DNA from: Dyella sp. GSA-30
GTDB lineage: Bacteria > Pseudomonadota > Gammaproteobacteria > Xanthomonadales > Rhodanobacteraceae
Direction of reading: 5' to 3'
Assembly (NCBI RefSeq): GCF_027924605.1
Contig: NZ_AP027042.1
Coordinates: 2,581,524 to 2,645,523 of the forward strand
Length of the DNA: 64,000 nucleotides
Shown in pieces: positions 7,980-15,873 of this stretch. Every line of letters begins with the position of its first letter. Position 1 is the first letter of the stretch. Under the pieces are notes generated by a model. It saw nothing but the letters and a program-made list of their open reading frames with translations. It was not told the DNA's origin and ran no database searches. The position numbers were made by a program, and so were the translations under genes.

Positions 7980-9014
7980 TTACTTCTTGAAGTCCGACGC
8001 CCAGTAGGCTTCGATCTGCTTGACCAGGTTGTCCGGCAGCGCGACGTAGTCGAGCGAAGCGGCTTCCTGCTGGCCATTTTCCAGCGACCACTTGAAGAAG
8101 TCGAAGGCCACCTTGGCGTGCTCGGCGTTCTTCGCGGTCTTGTACATGACCACCCAGGTCGTCGCCGTGATCGGCCATGCCTTGGCGCCCGGCGCGTTGG
8201 TCATGATCACGTTGAAGTCCTTGGCCGAGGTCCAGTCCGCGGTGGCGGCGGCAGCGGCAAAGGCGTCGGCGTTCGGCGCAACGAACTGGCCGGCGGCGTT
8301 CTTCAGGTTCACCCAGGTGATCTTGTTCTTCACGGCATAGGCGTATTCGACGTAGCCGATCGAACCCTTGATCTGCTTGACGTACTGCGACACGCCTTCG
8401 TTACCCTTGCCGCCCACGCCAGTCGGCCAATCGACGGCGGTGCCGAACTTCACCTTGGTTGCCCACTCGGTGCTGACCTTGGACAGGTAGTTGGTGAAGT
8501 TGAACGAGGTGCCCGAACCGTCCGAGCGATGCACGACGGTGATCTTGCCTTCCGGCAGCTTCACGCCCGAGTTCAGCGCGGCGATCTTCGGATCGTTCCA
8601 GCTGGTGATCTTGCCGAGGAAGATGTCGGCCAAGGTGGTGCCGTCCAGCTTGATCTGGCCAGCGTCGACACCGGTGATATTGACAACCGGCACGATGCCG
8701 CCGACCACGACCGGGAACTGGCCCAGCTTGAACTGTGCGAGGTCTTCGGCCTTCAGCGGCGCATCGGTCGCACCGAAATCGATCGTGCCTTCCTTGATCT
8801 GCGCCACGCCGGCGCCCGAACCCACCGACTGGTAGTTCAGTTTGTTACCGGTCTTTTCGGCATAAGTGGCGGACCACTTCGACAGCACGGGGTAGACGAA
8901 GCTCGAGCCGGCACCGGTGATATCGGTGGCTTGAGCCGTCATGCCGAACATCGAGGCAGCGGCGATCGCAGCGGCAACGCCGATACGAGTCATGGATGAG
9001 GTAGTGATCAACAC
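7980..9014 (-). CDS. pstS: periplasmic phosphate-binding protein PstS
   Basis: PstS captures inorganic phosphate in the periplasm for PstCAB. The 344-residue precursor has a signal peptide ending near TAQATD. The binding motifs are GAGSSFVYP (about 36-44), SVGSGAGVAQI, DFGATDAPL and HRSDGSGTSFNF, which supply the Ser, Asp and Arg ligands. The start is the GTG at 9014: AGGAG stands five bases before it, whereas the in-frame ATG at 8993 has none. A Pho box lies 85-104 bases upstream. First gene of the operon. Confidence 0.96.
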   Translation of the reverse strand: MLITTSSMTRIGVAAAIAAASMFGMTAQATDITGAGSSFVYPVLSKWSATYAEKTGNKLNYQSVGSGAGVAQIKEGTIDFGATDAPLKAEDLAQFKLGQFPVVVGGIVPVVNITGVDAGQIKLDGTTLADIFLGKITSWNDPKIAALNSGVKLPEGKITVVHRSDGSGTSFNFTNYLSKVSTEWATKVKFGTAVDWPTGVGGKGNEGVSQYVKQIKGSIGYVEYAYAVKNKITWVNLKNAAGQFVAPNADAFAAAAATADWTSAKDFNVIMTNAPGAKAWPITATTWVVMYKTAKNAEHAKVAFDFFKWSLENGQQEAASLDYVALPDNLVKQIEAYWASDFKK

Positions 9015-9098
9015 GGTCGCTCCTGGTATTAGAGGGCCACGGGGGATTCCCGCCCGCCCTCTATTTCATGCGGGGTGTGTTGCAATGAGATGAGTTGA

Positions 9099-9118
9099 AT
9101 GTTTCAGCTTTATGACAA
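9099..9118 (-). promoter_or_regulatory. Pho box upstream of pstS
   Basis: The minus-strand sequence TTGTCATAAAGCTGAAACAT matches 16 of 20 bases of the PhoB consensus CTGTCATAAATCTGTCACAT, with the tandem seven-base half-sites spaced four bases apart. It ends 85 bases before the pstS start codon, where PhoB would recruit RNA polymerase. Confidence 0.75.
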
Positions 9119-9239
9119 CCGGCTATGTGTTGTCATCTTGCGACCGTGAAAGCCTTGTAAAGGAACGAGTTGCGAGAAACGAGAAATAAGTGCCCGCAAG
9201 GTCTTGCGGGGCCTTTTTGACCCACTTCTCACTCCTGTA

Positions 9240-9899
9240 TTACAGGACGCCCAGCCCGATTTGCTCGCGCTCGAAGATTTCGAGCCGGCGCCAGCGATTG
9301 ACGATGGTGCAGAACAGCTCGGCCGTGCGCTCGGCATCGTAGACCGCCGAGTGCGCCTCGCGCGTATCAAATATGTGTCCGGCCGCCTGCACCGATTTGC
9401 TGAGCACCGTCTGCCCGTAAGCCAGGCCGCTCAAGGTCACCGTATCGAAGGTGCTGAAGGGGTGGAACGGGTTGCGCTTGTGGCCGGTGCGGCGCACGGC
9501 TTCATTCAGGAAACCCAGGTCAAACGATGCGTTGTGACCGACCAGGATGGCGCGCTGGCAGTCGTTCTCGCGCATCGATTCGCGCACCGCCTTGAAGATG
9601 TGGTCCAGCGCCGAGCGCTCGTTGAGCGCGCCACGCAGGGGGTTGTCCGGGTCGATGCCGGTGATCTCCAGCGAGCGCGGGTCGATGTTGGCGCCGGGAA
9701 AGGGCTCCACGTGCGCGAACACTGCCGGATGCGGCCGTACGAAGCCGTCCTGGTCCATGCTCAAGGTCACCGCGGCGATCTCCAGCAGCGCATCGCGCTG
9801 CGCGTCGAAGCCGCCGGTTTCCACGTCCACGATGACCGGCAGGAAGCCGCGGAAGCGCTCGGCCATGCGGCCAGACATGCTGTTGCTTTGAATCTCCAT
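9240..9899 (-). CDS. rnt: ribonuclease T (DEDD exonuclease)
   Basis: RNase T trims the 3' ends of tRNAs, 5S and 23S rRNA. The 219 residues carry the DEDDh motifs: [11 protein letters not shown] (about 22-32), [13 protein letters not shown] (about 121-133) and [16 protein letters not shown] (about 180-195, giving the final His and Asp). Length is close to E. coli RNase T (215). The gene is monocistronic on the minus strand, between pstS and the porin. It points away from the porin, so the gap at 9900-10070 is a divergent promoter region. Confidence 0.95.
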   Translation of the reverse strand: MEIQSNSMSGRMAERFRGFLPVIVDVETGGFDAQRDALLEIAAVTLSMDQDGFVRPHPAVFAHVEPFPGANIDPRSLEITGIDPDNPLRGALNERSALDHIFKAVRESMRENDCQRAILVGHNASFDLGFLNEAVRRTGHKRNPFHPFSTFDTVTLSGLAYGQTVLSKSVQAAGHIFDTREAHSAVYDAERTAELFCTIVNRWRRLEIFEREQIGLGVL

Positions 9900-9932
9900 T
9901 AGATAAGCATATCAGCCGAAAGGGTCGTCACG

Positions 9933-9952
9933 CTGTCTTGGACTTGTCACAT
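9933..9952 (+). promoter_or_regulatory. Pho box upstream of the porin gene
   Basis: CTGTCTTGGACTTGTCACAT matches 15 of 20 bases of the PhoB consensus, including the full CTGTC and the TGTCACAT halves. It ends 118 bases before the porin start codon. With the pstS box it implies that the porin is induced by phosphate starvation. Confidence 0.62.
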
Positions 9953-10070
9953 AAGTTGCATTGAAACGTAAACACATAACTTCATCCTAACGACCGTTCG
10001 AGATCTGGGCGGCCAAGCGATCGTAGGGGGCGGTCCAGCGTAGTTACTTCCTAAATAGTGGAGATATTCC

Positions 10071-11669
10071 ATGCGTTCTAAGTTGCTCGCGGTGGCGATT
10101 GCTGCCGGTTTGGGCGTTGCCAGTTTCCACGTCGCCGCGGATCCGGCGCCGGCGAAGAAGACCCACAGTACGAGCCAGGACTCTCAAGCTGCATCCAAGA
10201 ACGCTGAAATCGAGGCGCTGAAAGCGCAGCTCGAAGCCTTGCAGGCCAAGGTCGCCGAGCTGGAGCAGCGCACCGACGCGCAGTCCGATATCAACGTTTC
10301 CACCGGCCAGAACATCGAAGCGGTGCAGAAGCAGGTAGTCGCGACCGACGCACAGGTCAAGAAGTCCAGCGACAAGCTTTCCTATAAGGGCGTGAACATC
10401 ACGCTGGGCGGCTTCCTCGCCGCCGAAACGATCTATCGCTCGCATTCTGAAGGCGCCGATATCGCATCGAGCTTCAGCGCGATTCCGTACAAGAACTCTT
10501 CGGTCGGCCGCACTGCCGAAACGCGCTTCAGCGCCCGTCAGAGCCGTATCTCGCTGCTCGCCCAGGGTGACGTGAGCCCGGATACGCATGTCGCCGGTTA
10601 TATCGAGGCCGACTTCATCGGTGGCGCGCAGACCGCCAACTCGAACGAGAGCAACTCGTTCAACCCGCGCGAGCGCAACGTCTACATGACGGTGGACTGG
10701 GACAACCCGGGCCTGCACCTGCTGGCCGGTCAGAACTGGTCGCTGCTCACGCTCAACAGCAAGGGCATCACTCCGCGTACCGAGCTGACCCCGCCGCAGA
10801 TCGACGCGCAGTACCTGCCGGGCTTCACCTGGGCTCGCCAGACGCAGATTCGCCTGGTCAAGGATTTCGACAAGACCTGGTGGCTGGGTATCTCGCTGGA
10901 AAACCCGCAGACCACGTTCGGCGTGAGCCCGAACCAGGCCAAGGCGCCGGTGCAGCCGATCTACAACATGCCGGCAGGTTCGGGTTTCGACTCGGCCAAC
11001 ACGCTGTCGCTTAACCACATCCCCGATGTGGTCATCAAGCTGGCTGCCGATCCGGGCTACGGTCACTATGAACTGTTCGCTTTGGGCCGCGCGTTCTACA
11101 ACCGCTACAACACGCCGGGCCAGGGCAACAGCAACCACGATGTCTACGGTGGCGGCTACGGTATCGGCCTCGTCCTGCCGTTGGTCGAGAAGGTCCTGGA
11201 CTTCCAGTTCTCCGGTATGCAGGGCCGCGGTATCGGTCGTTACGGCAGCGCGCAGATGCCTGACGTGACCTTCCGTCCGAATGGCTCGATCGCTCCGATC
11301 AAGGAAAACATGTTGCTGGCGGGTCTGACCTTGCACGCTACTCCGGATTTCGACATCTACGGCTTTGCCGGTCGTGAGCGTCAGACCAAGGAAGCGTTCA
11401 ACTACAACGGCATTGCACTCGGCCTGGGTAACCCGCTGTACAGCAATGCCGGTTGCGACATCGAAGGCGGCAGCTGCGTCGGTCAGAGCAAGCAGATCTG
11501 GCAGGGTACGGCTGGTTTCTGGTGGAAGTTCTACCAGGGCAAGTTCGGCCGCGCCCAGTTCGGTGCGCAGTACTCGCACACCGAGCGCGAAGCGTTCGAA
11601 GGTATCGGTGGCGCGCCGAAGGCCAAGGAAGACATGTTCTTCACCAGCTTCCGCTACTACCCGTTCTAA
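10071..11669 (+). CDS. outer-membrane porin with N-terminal coiled coil (DcaP-like)
   Basis: The 532-residue precursor has a signal peptide (about 1-23, ending VAADPA). A Gln/Ala-rich coiled coil follows (about 42-97, heptads around EIEALKAQLEALQAKVAELE), then a long beta-barrel from about 104 with alternating aromatic/polar strands. It ends in Phe (SFRYYPF), the outer-membrane assembly signal. Coiled coil plus barrel is the DcaP-type trimeric porin plan; DcaP proteins pass carboxylates and other anions. The Pho box at 9933 suggests uptake of phosphate or phosphorylated compounds, which is inference. OprP/OprO-type is the alternative. It ends at a strong terminator. Confidence 0.8.
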   Translation: MRSKLLAVAIAAGLGVASFHVAADPAPAKKTHSTSQDSQAASKNAEIEALKAQLEALQAKVAELEQRTDAQSDINVSTGQNIEAVQKQVVATDAQVKKSSDKLSYKGVNITLGGFLAAETIYRSHSEGADIASSFSAIPYKNSSVGRTAETRFSARQSRISLLAQGDVSPDTHVAGYIEADFIGGAQTANSNESNSFNPRERNVYMTVDWDNPGLHLLAGQNWSLLTLNSKGITPRTELTPPQIDAQYLPGFTWARQTQIRLVKDFDKTWWLGISLENPQTTFGVSPNQAKAPVQPIYNMPAGSGFDSANTLSLNHIPDVVIKLAADPGYGHYELFALGRAFYNRYNTPGQGNSNHDVYGGGYGIGLVLPLVEKVLDFQFSGMQGRGIGRYGSAQMPDVTFRPNGSIAPIKENMLLAGLTLHATPDFDIYGFAGRERQTKEAFNYNGIALGLGNPLYSNAGCDIEGGSCVGQSKQIWQGTAGFWWKFYQGKFGRAQFGAQYSHTEREAFEGIGGAPKAKEDMFFTSFRYYPF

Positions 11670-11709
11670 GCTTTACGGTTATCAGAAGGGAGTTCGACCC
11701 ATGGATGGA

Positions 11710-11742
11710 AAACGGCGGGCTTTGCCCGCCGTTTGCTTTTTT
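11710..11742 (+). terminator. Rho-independent terminator (bidirectional)
   Basis: AAACGGCGGGC (11710-11720) pairs with GCCCGCCGTTT (11724-11734) and is followed by a T-rich tract (TGCTTTTTT). On the minus strand the same stem is followed by TTTTCC, so it can also end the crotonase operon, whose last gene stops at 11756. Confidence 0.85.
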
Positions 11743-11755
11743 GCGGGAGCGCCGC

Positions 11756-12559
11756 TCAGGCGGCCAGGATGCTGGCCGCGTCTGACGGGGCGTTGCCGAA
11801 GCGCGGCTCGCGTTTTTCCAGAAATGCGGACATGCCTTCGCGTTGCGCCGGATGTCCGTAGAGCGCGTAATACATCTGCCGCTCGAAGCGCATGCCTGGC
11901 TCGAGGCCGACCTGCTCGGCCATGTTTACGCTGGTCCTGGCCATCTGCACGATGTCTCGCGGGTATCCGGCCACCTGGTGCGCGACGGCCTGGGCGGCCT
12001 TGGCCAGATCGCCGGCCGGCATGACGCGACTGACCAAGCCGATGCGCAAGGCTTCCTGCGCATCGATCAGGCGGCCGGTCAGTATCATGTCCATTGCCTG
12101 TGCACGACCGACCAGACGGGTGAGGCGCTGCGAGCCGCCGATTCCGGGGATGCAGCCAATCTTGACTTCCGGTTGCCCGAAGCGCGCGGTGTCGGCGGCA
12201 AGAATCAGGTCGCACATCATGGCCAGCTCGCAACCGCCGCCTAGCGCATCGCCGGATACAGCAGCCACCTTGGGTAATCGAAGCGCGGCGAACCGGTCCC
12301 AGTCGCCGAAAAAATCGGCAGCCTGCATCGAGATGTAGGATTGATCGGCCAGCTCGCCGATATCCGCTCCAGCGGAGAAGATCCGTTCGTTACCCGTGAT
12401 GATCAGGCAGCCGATGCGCGGATCGGCATCGAACGCGGTTGCTGCGGCCAGCAAATCCTTCATCAACTGCGTGTTCAGCGCATTGAGCCGACGAGGGCGG
12501 TTGAGGACGATGGTGGCAACGCCGGCATTTACTTCAGTCTCTATGGTTTCGTATCGCAT
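11756..12559 (-). CDS. enoyl-CoA hydratase/isomerase (crotonase) of the adenylation operon
   Basis: The 267-residue protein has the crotonase fold. The oxyanion-hole segments are FSAGADIGEL (61-70) and GDALGGGCELAMMCD (103-117). Both catalytic glutamates are present (Glu111, and Glu131 in FGQPEVKIG), so hydratase activity is expected; PaaF/EchA is the closest family type. Its start shares one base with the upstream stop (TAATG), making it the third coupled gene of the operon with the membrane flavoprotein and the adenylation enzyme. No other fatty-acid oxidation genes are nearby. It may therefore act on the thioester or acyl product of this pathway rather than in general beta-oxidation. Confidence 0.9.
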   Translation of the reverse strand: MRYETIETEVNAGVATIVLNRPRRLNALNTQLMKDLLAAATAFDADPRIGCLIITGNERIFSAGADIGELADQSYISMQAADFFGDWDRFAALRLPKVAAVSGDALGGGCELAMMCDLILAADTARFGQPEVKIGCIPGIGGSQRLTRLVGRAQAMDMILTGRLIDAQEALRIGLVSRVMPAGDLAKAAQAVAHQVAGYPRDIVQMARTSVNMAEQVGLEPGMRFERQMYYALYGHPAQREGMSAFLEKREPRFGNAPSDAASILAA

Positions 12560-13872
12560 TAGCTGTCCCAGATGGCCCCGAACGCGGGGATGCCGAGGCT
12601 TTCGAGATCGTGCACGACCCGGCGTGTCAGTTTCTGATTGGAGATCACGATGACGGCTTCGGCCGATGTTTCGCGTACTGCCTGCAAAGCCAGCATCGTG
12701 AGATCCGGTTTGCCTCTCTCGTTGGTGTCCCAGATCAGCGAGCTGTCCGTGTGTGCGAGGATTTCATCAACCAACGCATCGCCATATGTGTTGCGCGGTG
12801 AGCGCGTTGACCAGATCAAGCGGCACGGCACACGACCCTCGAACAGATGAGGAAGGATGGGGCCGATGCCGGAGCCTGTTCCAACGTAAACCACGCGACG
12901 AAACAGTACTTCGATCCTGGCTACGCCCGATGTGGTGATGCCCTTGACCCAGACCTTGTCGGGCGGGTTGTCGATGAACCGGCCGGTCCAGTCGCCGGCT
13001 CGACTGATCACCAGTCGATAACCGGCCTGGCCGGGGGTCGGGACATTGGCAAATGCGTGATATTGGCCAAAGGGCGTCAGGCTGATGGCGTTGGAGCTTC
13101 CGGAAAATGGGGTGTCGCCGTAGTCGAAGCGGGTCAACGCCACATGCTGCGATGGCCTGACGATGTTCACATCGACTTTTTTCAGGGTGAGCCATGGCGA
13201 TGCAATGGACAGCGTGAGCAGGCACAGCATCCAGAACGCGGGACTATGCAGCAGATCGCCATGGAAGTCGCTCACTATGGAGACGGTTTGGATCCAGAAC
13301 AGGATGAGCACGGACCAGCCCGCGATGCGATGCACCTGTTCAAATACATCGTGAAAACGTTGGCGCATCGGCGCCATGGCCGAAACAATCATGGCCACCA
13401 TCAGGCCCAGCATCAATGCACTCGACGCCAAAGTCAGATTCGATGGCGCGCTGGCGCCATTGAGCCGATTGGCGACCATGGCCCAAAGCAGGAACCCGAA
13501 CCAGGCGCTTCCTGCTACGGCGGAAGCCGAGTGCAGACCGCCAAAATGGAAGACCTTGCCTGCGCCCCAACGGATCCATAGAGGCCAGGTCGTAGGGATG
13601 CGTGTGGCAAGCCAGAACAATGCGTTGATGACGCGTTGCTGACGAATCAATATGGCGATGCTTAGATTGATCAGCGCCATGTCCGCAATGGATTGCAAGG
13701 CATAGCCTTGTTCTGCAGCCGAAGCCTGATTGAGCCAGCCGTTCGCGAATACGGCGATATTGACGATGGCGACCAGAAAGTTCAGTCGGCGATATTCCAT
13801 CAATGCGGGATGTCGCGTGACGCGTCGCCAATGTCTGGCGCCCATGGAAAGCTCGGATGCCTGCACGTTCAT
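12559..13872 (-). CDS. membrane flavoprotein, ferric-reductase-like (TmpA-like)
   Basis: The 437-residue protein has an N-terminal half with about six to seven membrane helices (roughly 31-50, 62-90, 107-132, 147-166, 183-200, 213-230). Paired histidines (His109/His114 and His174/His181) could bind haem, as in ferric reductases; VHRIAGW is reminiscent of them. The soluble C-terminal half has a flavin-like segment (YRLVISRAGDWTGRFI) and a nucleotide-binding motif, VVYVGTGSGIGPILPHLF (328-345). From memory, this resembles TmpA of Aspergillus and the C-terminal half of the adenylation-fused fungal protein TmpB. Coupled by ATGA to the adenylation gene and TAATG to the crotonase. Likely a membrane oxidoreductase; substrate unknown. 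Confidence 0.7.
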   Translation of the reverse strand: MNVQASELSMGARHWRRVTRHPALMEYRRLNFLVAIVNIAVFANGWLNQASAAEQGYALQSIADMALINLSIAILIRQQRVINALFWLATRIPTTWPLWIRWGAGKVFHFGGLHSASAVAGSAWFGFLLWAMVANRLNGASAPSNLTLASSALMLGLMVAMIVSAMAPMRQRFHDVFEQVHRIAGWSVLILFWIQTVSIVSDFHGDLLHSPAFWMLCLLTLSIASPWLTLKKVDVNIVRPSQHVALTRFDYGDTPFSGSSNAISLTPFGQYHAFANVPTPGQAGYRLVISRAGDWTGRFIDNPPDKVWVKGITTSGVARIEVLFRRVVYVGTGSGIGPILPHLFEGRVPCRLIWSTRSPRNTYGDALVDEILAHTDSSLIWDTNERGKPDLTMLALQAVRETSAEAVIVISNQKLTRRVVHDLESLGIPAFGAIWDS

Positions 13873-15566
13873 CCGGCGACTCTCGCATCGTTGGCTTGCA
13901 GATGCTTGTTCGCCATGGCCAGCAGCAGGCGCTTGTCCAGCTTGCCGCGCGAGGTGTGCGGCAAGGCATCGAGCGGAAGCAGCATGACGGGTACGTAATA
14001 GTAAGGCAGCGCGGTAGCGACGCTGTGCAGCGCTCCGTTGACGTCGATCGAAGCGGGTGTGGCGAAGCTGACCAAGTGACGATCGTTGAGCTTGAGCGTG
14101 ACGGCCTGTTTGCAGCCGGCGCTTTCGAGCACGGAGGTGACGGCCTGCAATTCGACACGGAAGCCCCGGATTTTCACGACGTCGTCGGTTCTGCCCAAAT
14201 GCTCCAGTTCGCCGTCAATCGTCCAGCGCCCCAGATCACGTGTGCGAAACATCATGTGGCCGGGCCGGAAGGGGTCGGGGCGATAGCGCTCTGTAGTCAG
14301 CGATGAGTTGTCCAGGTAACCGGCGGTAACGCAATCGCCACCCGCCCACATTTCGCCCGTTGCGCCCATGGGCAGCGCATTGAGATCGTCATCCAGTATG
14401 TAAACGGTATTGTTTGGCGTCGGACGGCCAATGGACAGAACCGGCTTGGCTGGATGATGTTTCTCCATGGTATTGACGATGGTGGTCTCGGTCGGGCCGC
14501 AGGAGTTGTAGAAATGGCAGAACGACGACCACGCATCCGCCAGCGGGCGAGGGCACGGCTCTCCTGCAACGGCGACGCTCTCGATGTGGCGGCATCGTTC
14601 GATATCCAGCGATGCGAGAATGGACGGTGTCGCAATGAGTATGTCGACTTTTTCCGCGGTGTCCTGAATGGACTTGTCGCGGATCACCAGCGACGCTCCA
14701 TTGGACAAGGCTCCCAACGTCTCCCACGCCGCCATATCGAAGGCGATGGACAGGACCTGGCCGACTTTCACGCCAGGACGCATGCCAAGATCGCCGGGTG
14801 ACGTCTGCAGGATATTGCACAGATTCCGATGGGTCACTCGCACCCCATTGGGGACGCCGGTGGTTCCTGAGGTAAAGAGAATGATCGCCACATCATCAGG
14901 ATGCGCGACGTCTTTCCTATCGTCCGGCAACGGCGTGGAGCTTGCCTCGGCCATGACATCTTCGATGCAGATGATCTGTCGCTGGGCATCGGCCGGAAGG
15001 TTCGCGCTCAGCTCGCGCATGGTCAGAATAACCTTTGCATTTACGGTCGCGGAGATGTGCTTGAGCATGTCCGGGGGCGCGACGCCGACGTGCTGCGGCA
15101 CATAGGCGGCGCCAAGACGCAGTGTCGCGACGATACCGACCAGCATGGGCAACGAGCGCTTCAAAAAAAGGCAAACCGCGTCGCCTCTCCGCACGCCGCT
15201 GTCGTACAGACGTGTTGCCAGTCTGTCCGCGGCAGCGTCGAGCTGCGCGTATGTCAGACTTTTTCCAAGATATGTCGCCGCGATGGCGTGCGGCTGGGTT
15301 CTGGCTTGATAAGCAATGGCCTCGGAAATCGTGGAGAAGCGCGGCTGCACGCTTGCACCCAAGCCGAAGGCGTGGAATTGCTCGCGATCCCACGGAGAAA
15401 GTTCGCGGAAGGGATCTGCTGATCGGTCTAATGGGAAGAAAGCGACATTGGGATGGCCGACATGGTCAGCTCGTCGGTCGCCGGCCGTTTCGACGGTGGT
15501 GGCCGCATGAACATGCTTGTCGGATAGGCGCAAAGGCTGCGCGAGTTGCGCACGTCGAGTGCTCAT
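13869..15566 (-). CDS. stand-alone NRPS-like adenylation enzyme
   Basis: The 565-residue ANL-superfamily protein would activate a carboxylate as its acyl-AMP. Core motifs: A3 FTSGTTGVPNG (231-241, with Asn where Lys is usual), A4 FDMAAWE (276-282), A5 YNSCGPTETT (353-362), A7 RTRDLGR (441-447), A8 GRTDDVVKIRGFRVEL (458-473) and A10 HTSRGKLDK (537-545, catalytic Lys542 present). An N-terminal extension of about 75 residues precedes the fold. No carrier, condensation or thioesterase domain is present, and no carrier protein lies nearby. The start follows ACAGGAG. First gene of a coupled operon with the membrane flavoprotein and crotonase. The substrate cannot be read by eye. Confidence 0.85.
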   Translation of the reverse strand: MSTRRAQLAQPLRLSDKHVHAATTVETAGDRRADHVGHPNVAFFPLDRSADPFRELSPWDREQFHAFGLGASVQPRFSTISEAIAYQARTQPHAIAATYLGKSLTYAQLDAAADRLATRLYDSGVRRGDAVCLFLKRSLPMLVGIVATLRLGAAYVPQHVGVAPPDMLKHISATVNAKVILTMRELSANLPADAQRQIICIEDVMAEASSTPLPDDRKDVAHPDDVAIILFTSGTTGVPNGVRVTHRNLCNILQTSPGDLGMRPGVKVGQVLSIAFDMAAWETLGALSNGASLVIRDKSIQDTAEKVDILIATPSILASLDIERCRHIESVAVAGEPCPRPLADAWSSFCHFYNSCGPTETTIVNTMEKHHPAKPVLSIGRPTPNNTVYILDDDLNALPMGATGEMWAGGDCVTAGYLDNSSLTTERYRPDPFRPGHMMFRTRDLGRWTIDGELEHLGRTDDVVKIRGFRVELQAVTSVLESAGCKQAVTLKLNDRHLVSFATPASIDVNGALHSVATALPYYYVPVMLLPLDALPHTSRGKLDKRLLLAMANKHLQANDARVAG

Positions 15567-15873
15567 TTTGTGGACTCCTGTCTCGTTGATGGACTGCTTG
15601 ACAGGTTTTCGGTCCGGCCGCCGAGTCGGTTACGCTTATGGCATGTAGGCGCTGGCGAAGCGTCTTTGTAAGAAAGCGACTACTTCTCGCGGAGACGTGC
15701 ATAGGCTCCGGCGGTTTCGCTTATGTTGGAGCGTGGCCTCTCGAGATCGAGGCCGCGGTGAAGGAAAAGACCGCGTTTTTCAGCCTGAAAGACAAGTCTT
15801 CATCGGTATTTTTCCGCCGGGCAACCACGGCTTTGCGACGCTTTTTCACTGGGCACCGCACGCATGCGAAGCG
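15567..15873. other. 307-base gap upstream of the adenylation operon
   Basis: The gap separates the outer-membrane factor (stop 15874) from the adenylation gene (start 15566); both are on the minus strand. It should hold the operon promoter, but I see no confident -35/-10 pair. It contains GGCCTC (15735-15740)/GAGGCC (15749-15754). It also has a plus-oriented terminator-like hairpin, CGCGGT (15754-15759)/ACCGCG (15770-15775) followed by TTTTT. An open frame on the plus strand here has no recognisable protein character. Confidence 0.5.

Noticed and set aside
10044-11579. 511-residue antisense frame opposite the porin gene
   Set aside because: Shadow frame; the porin has signal peptide, coiled coil and terminal Phe.
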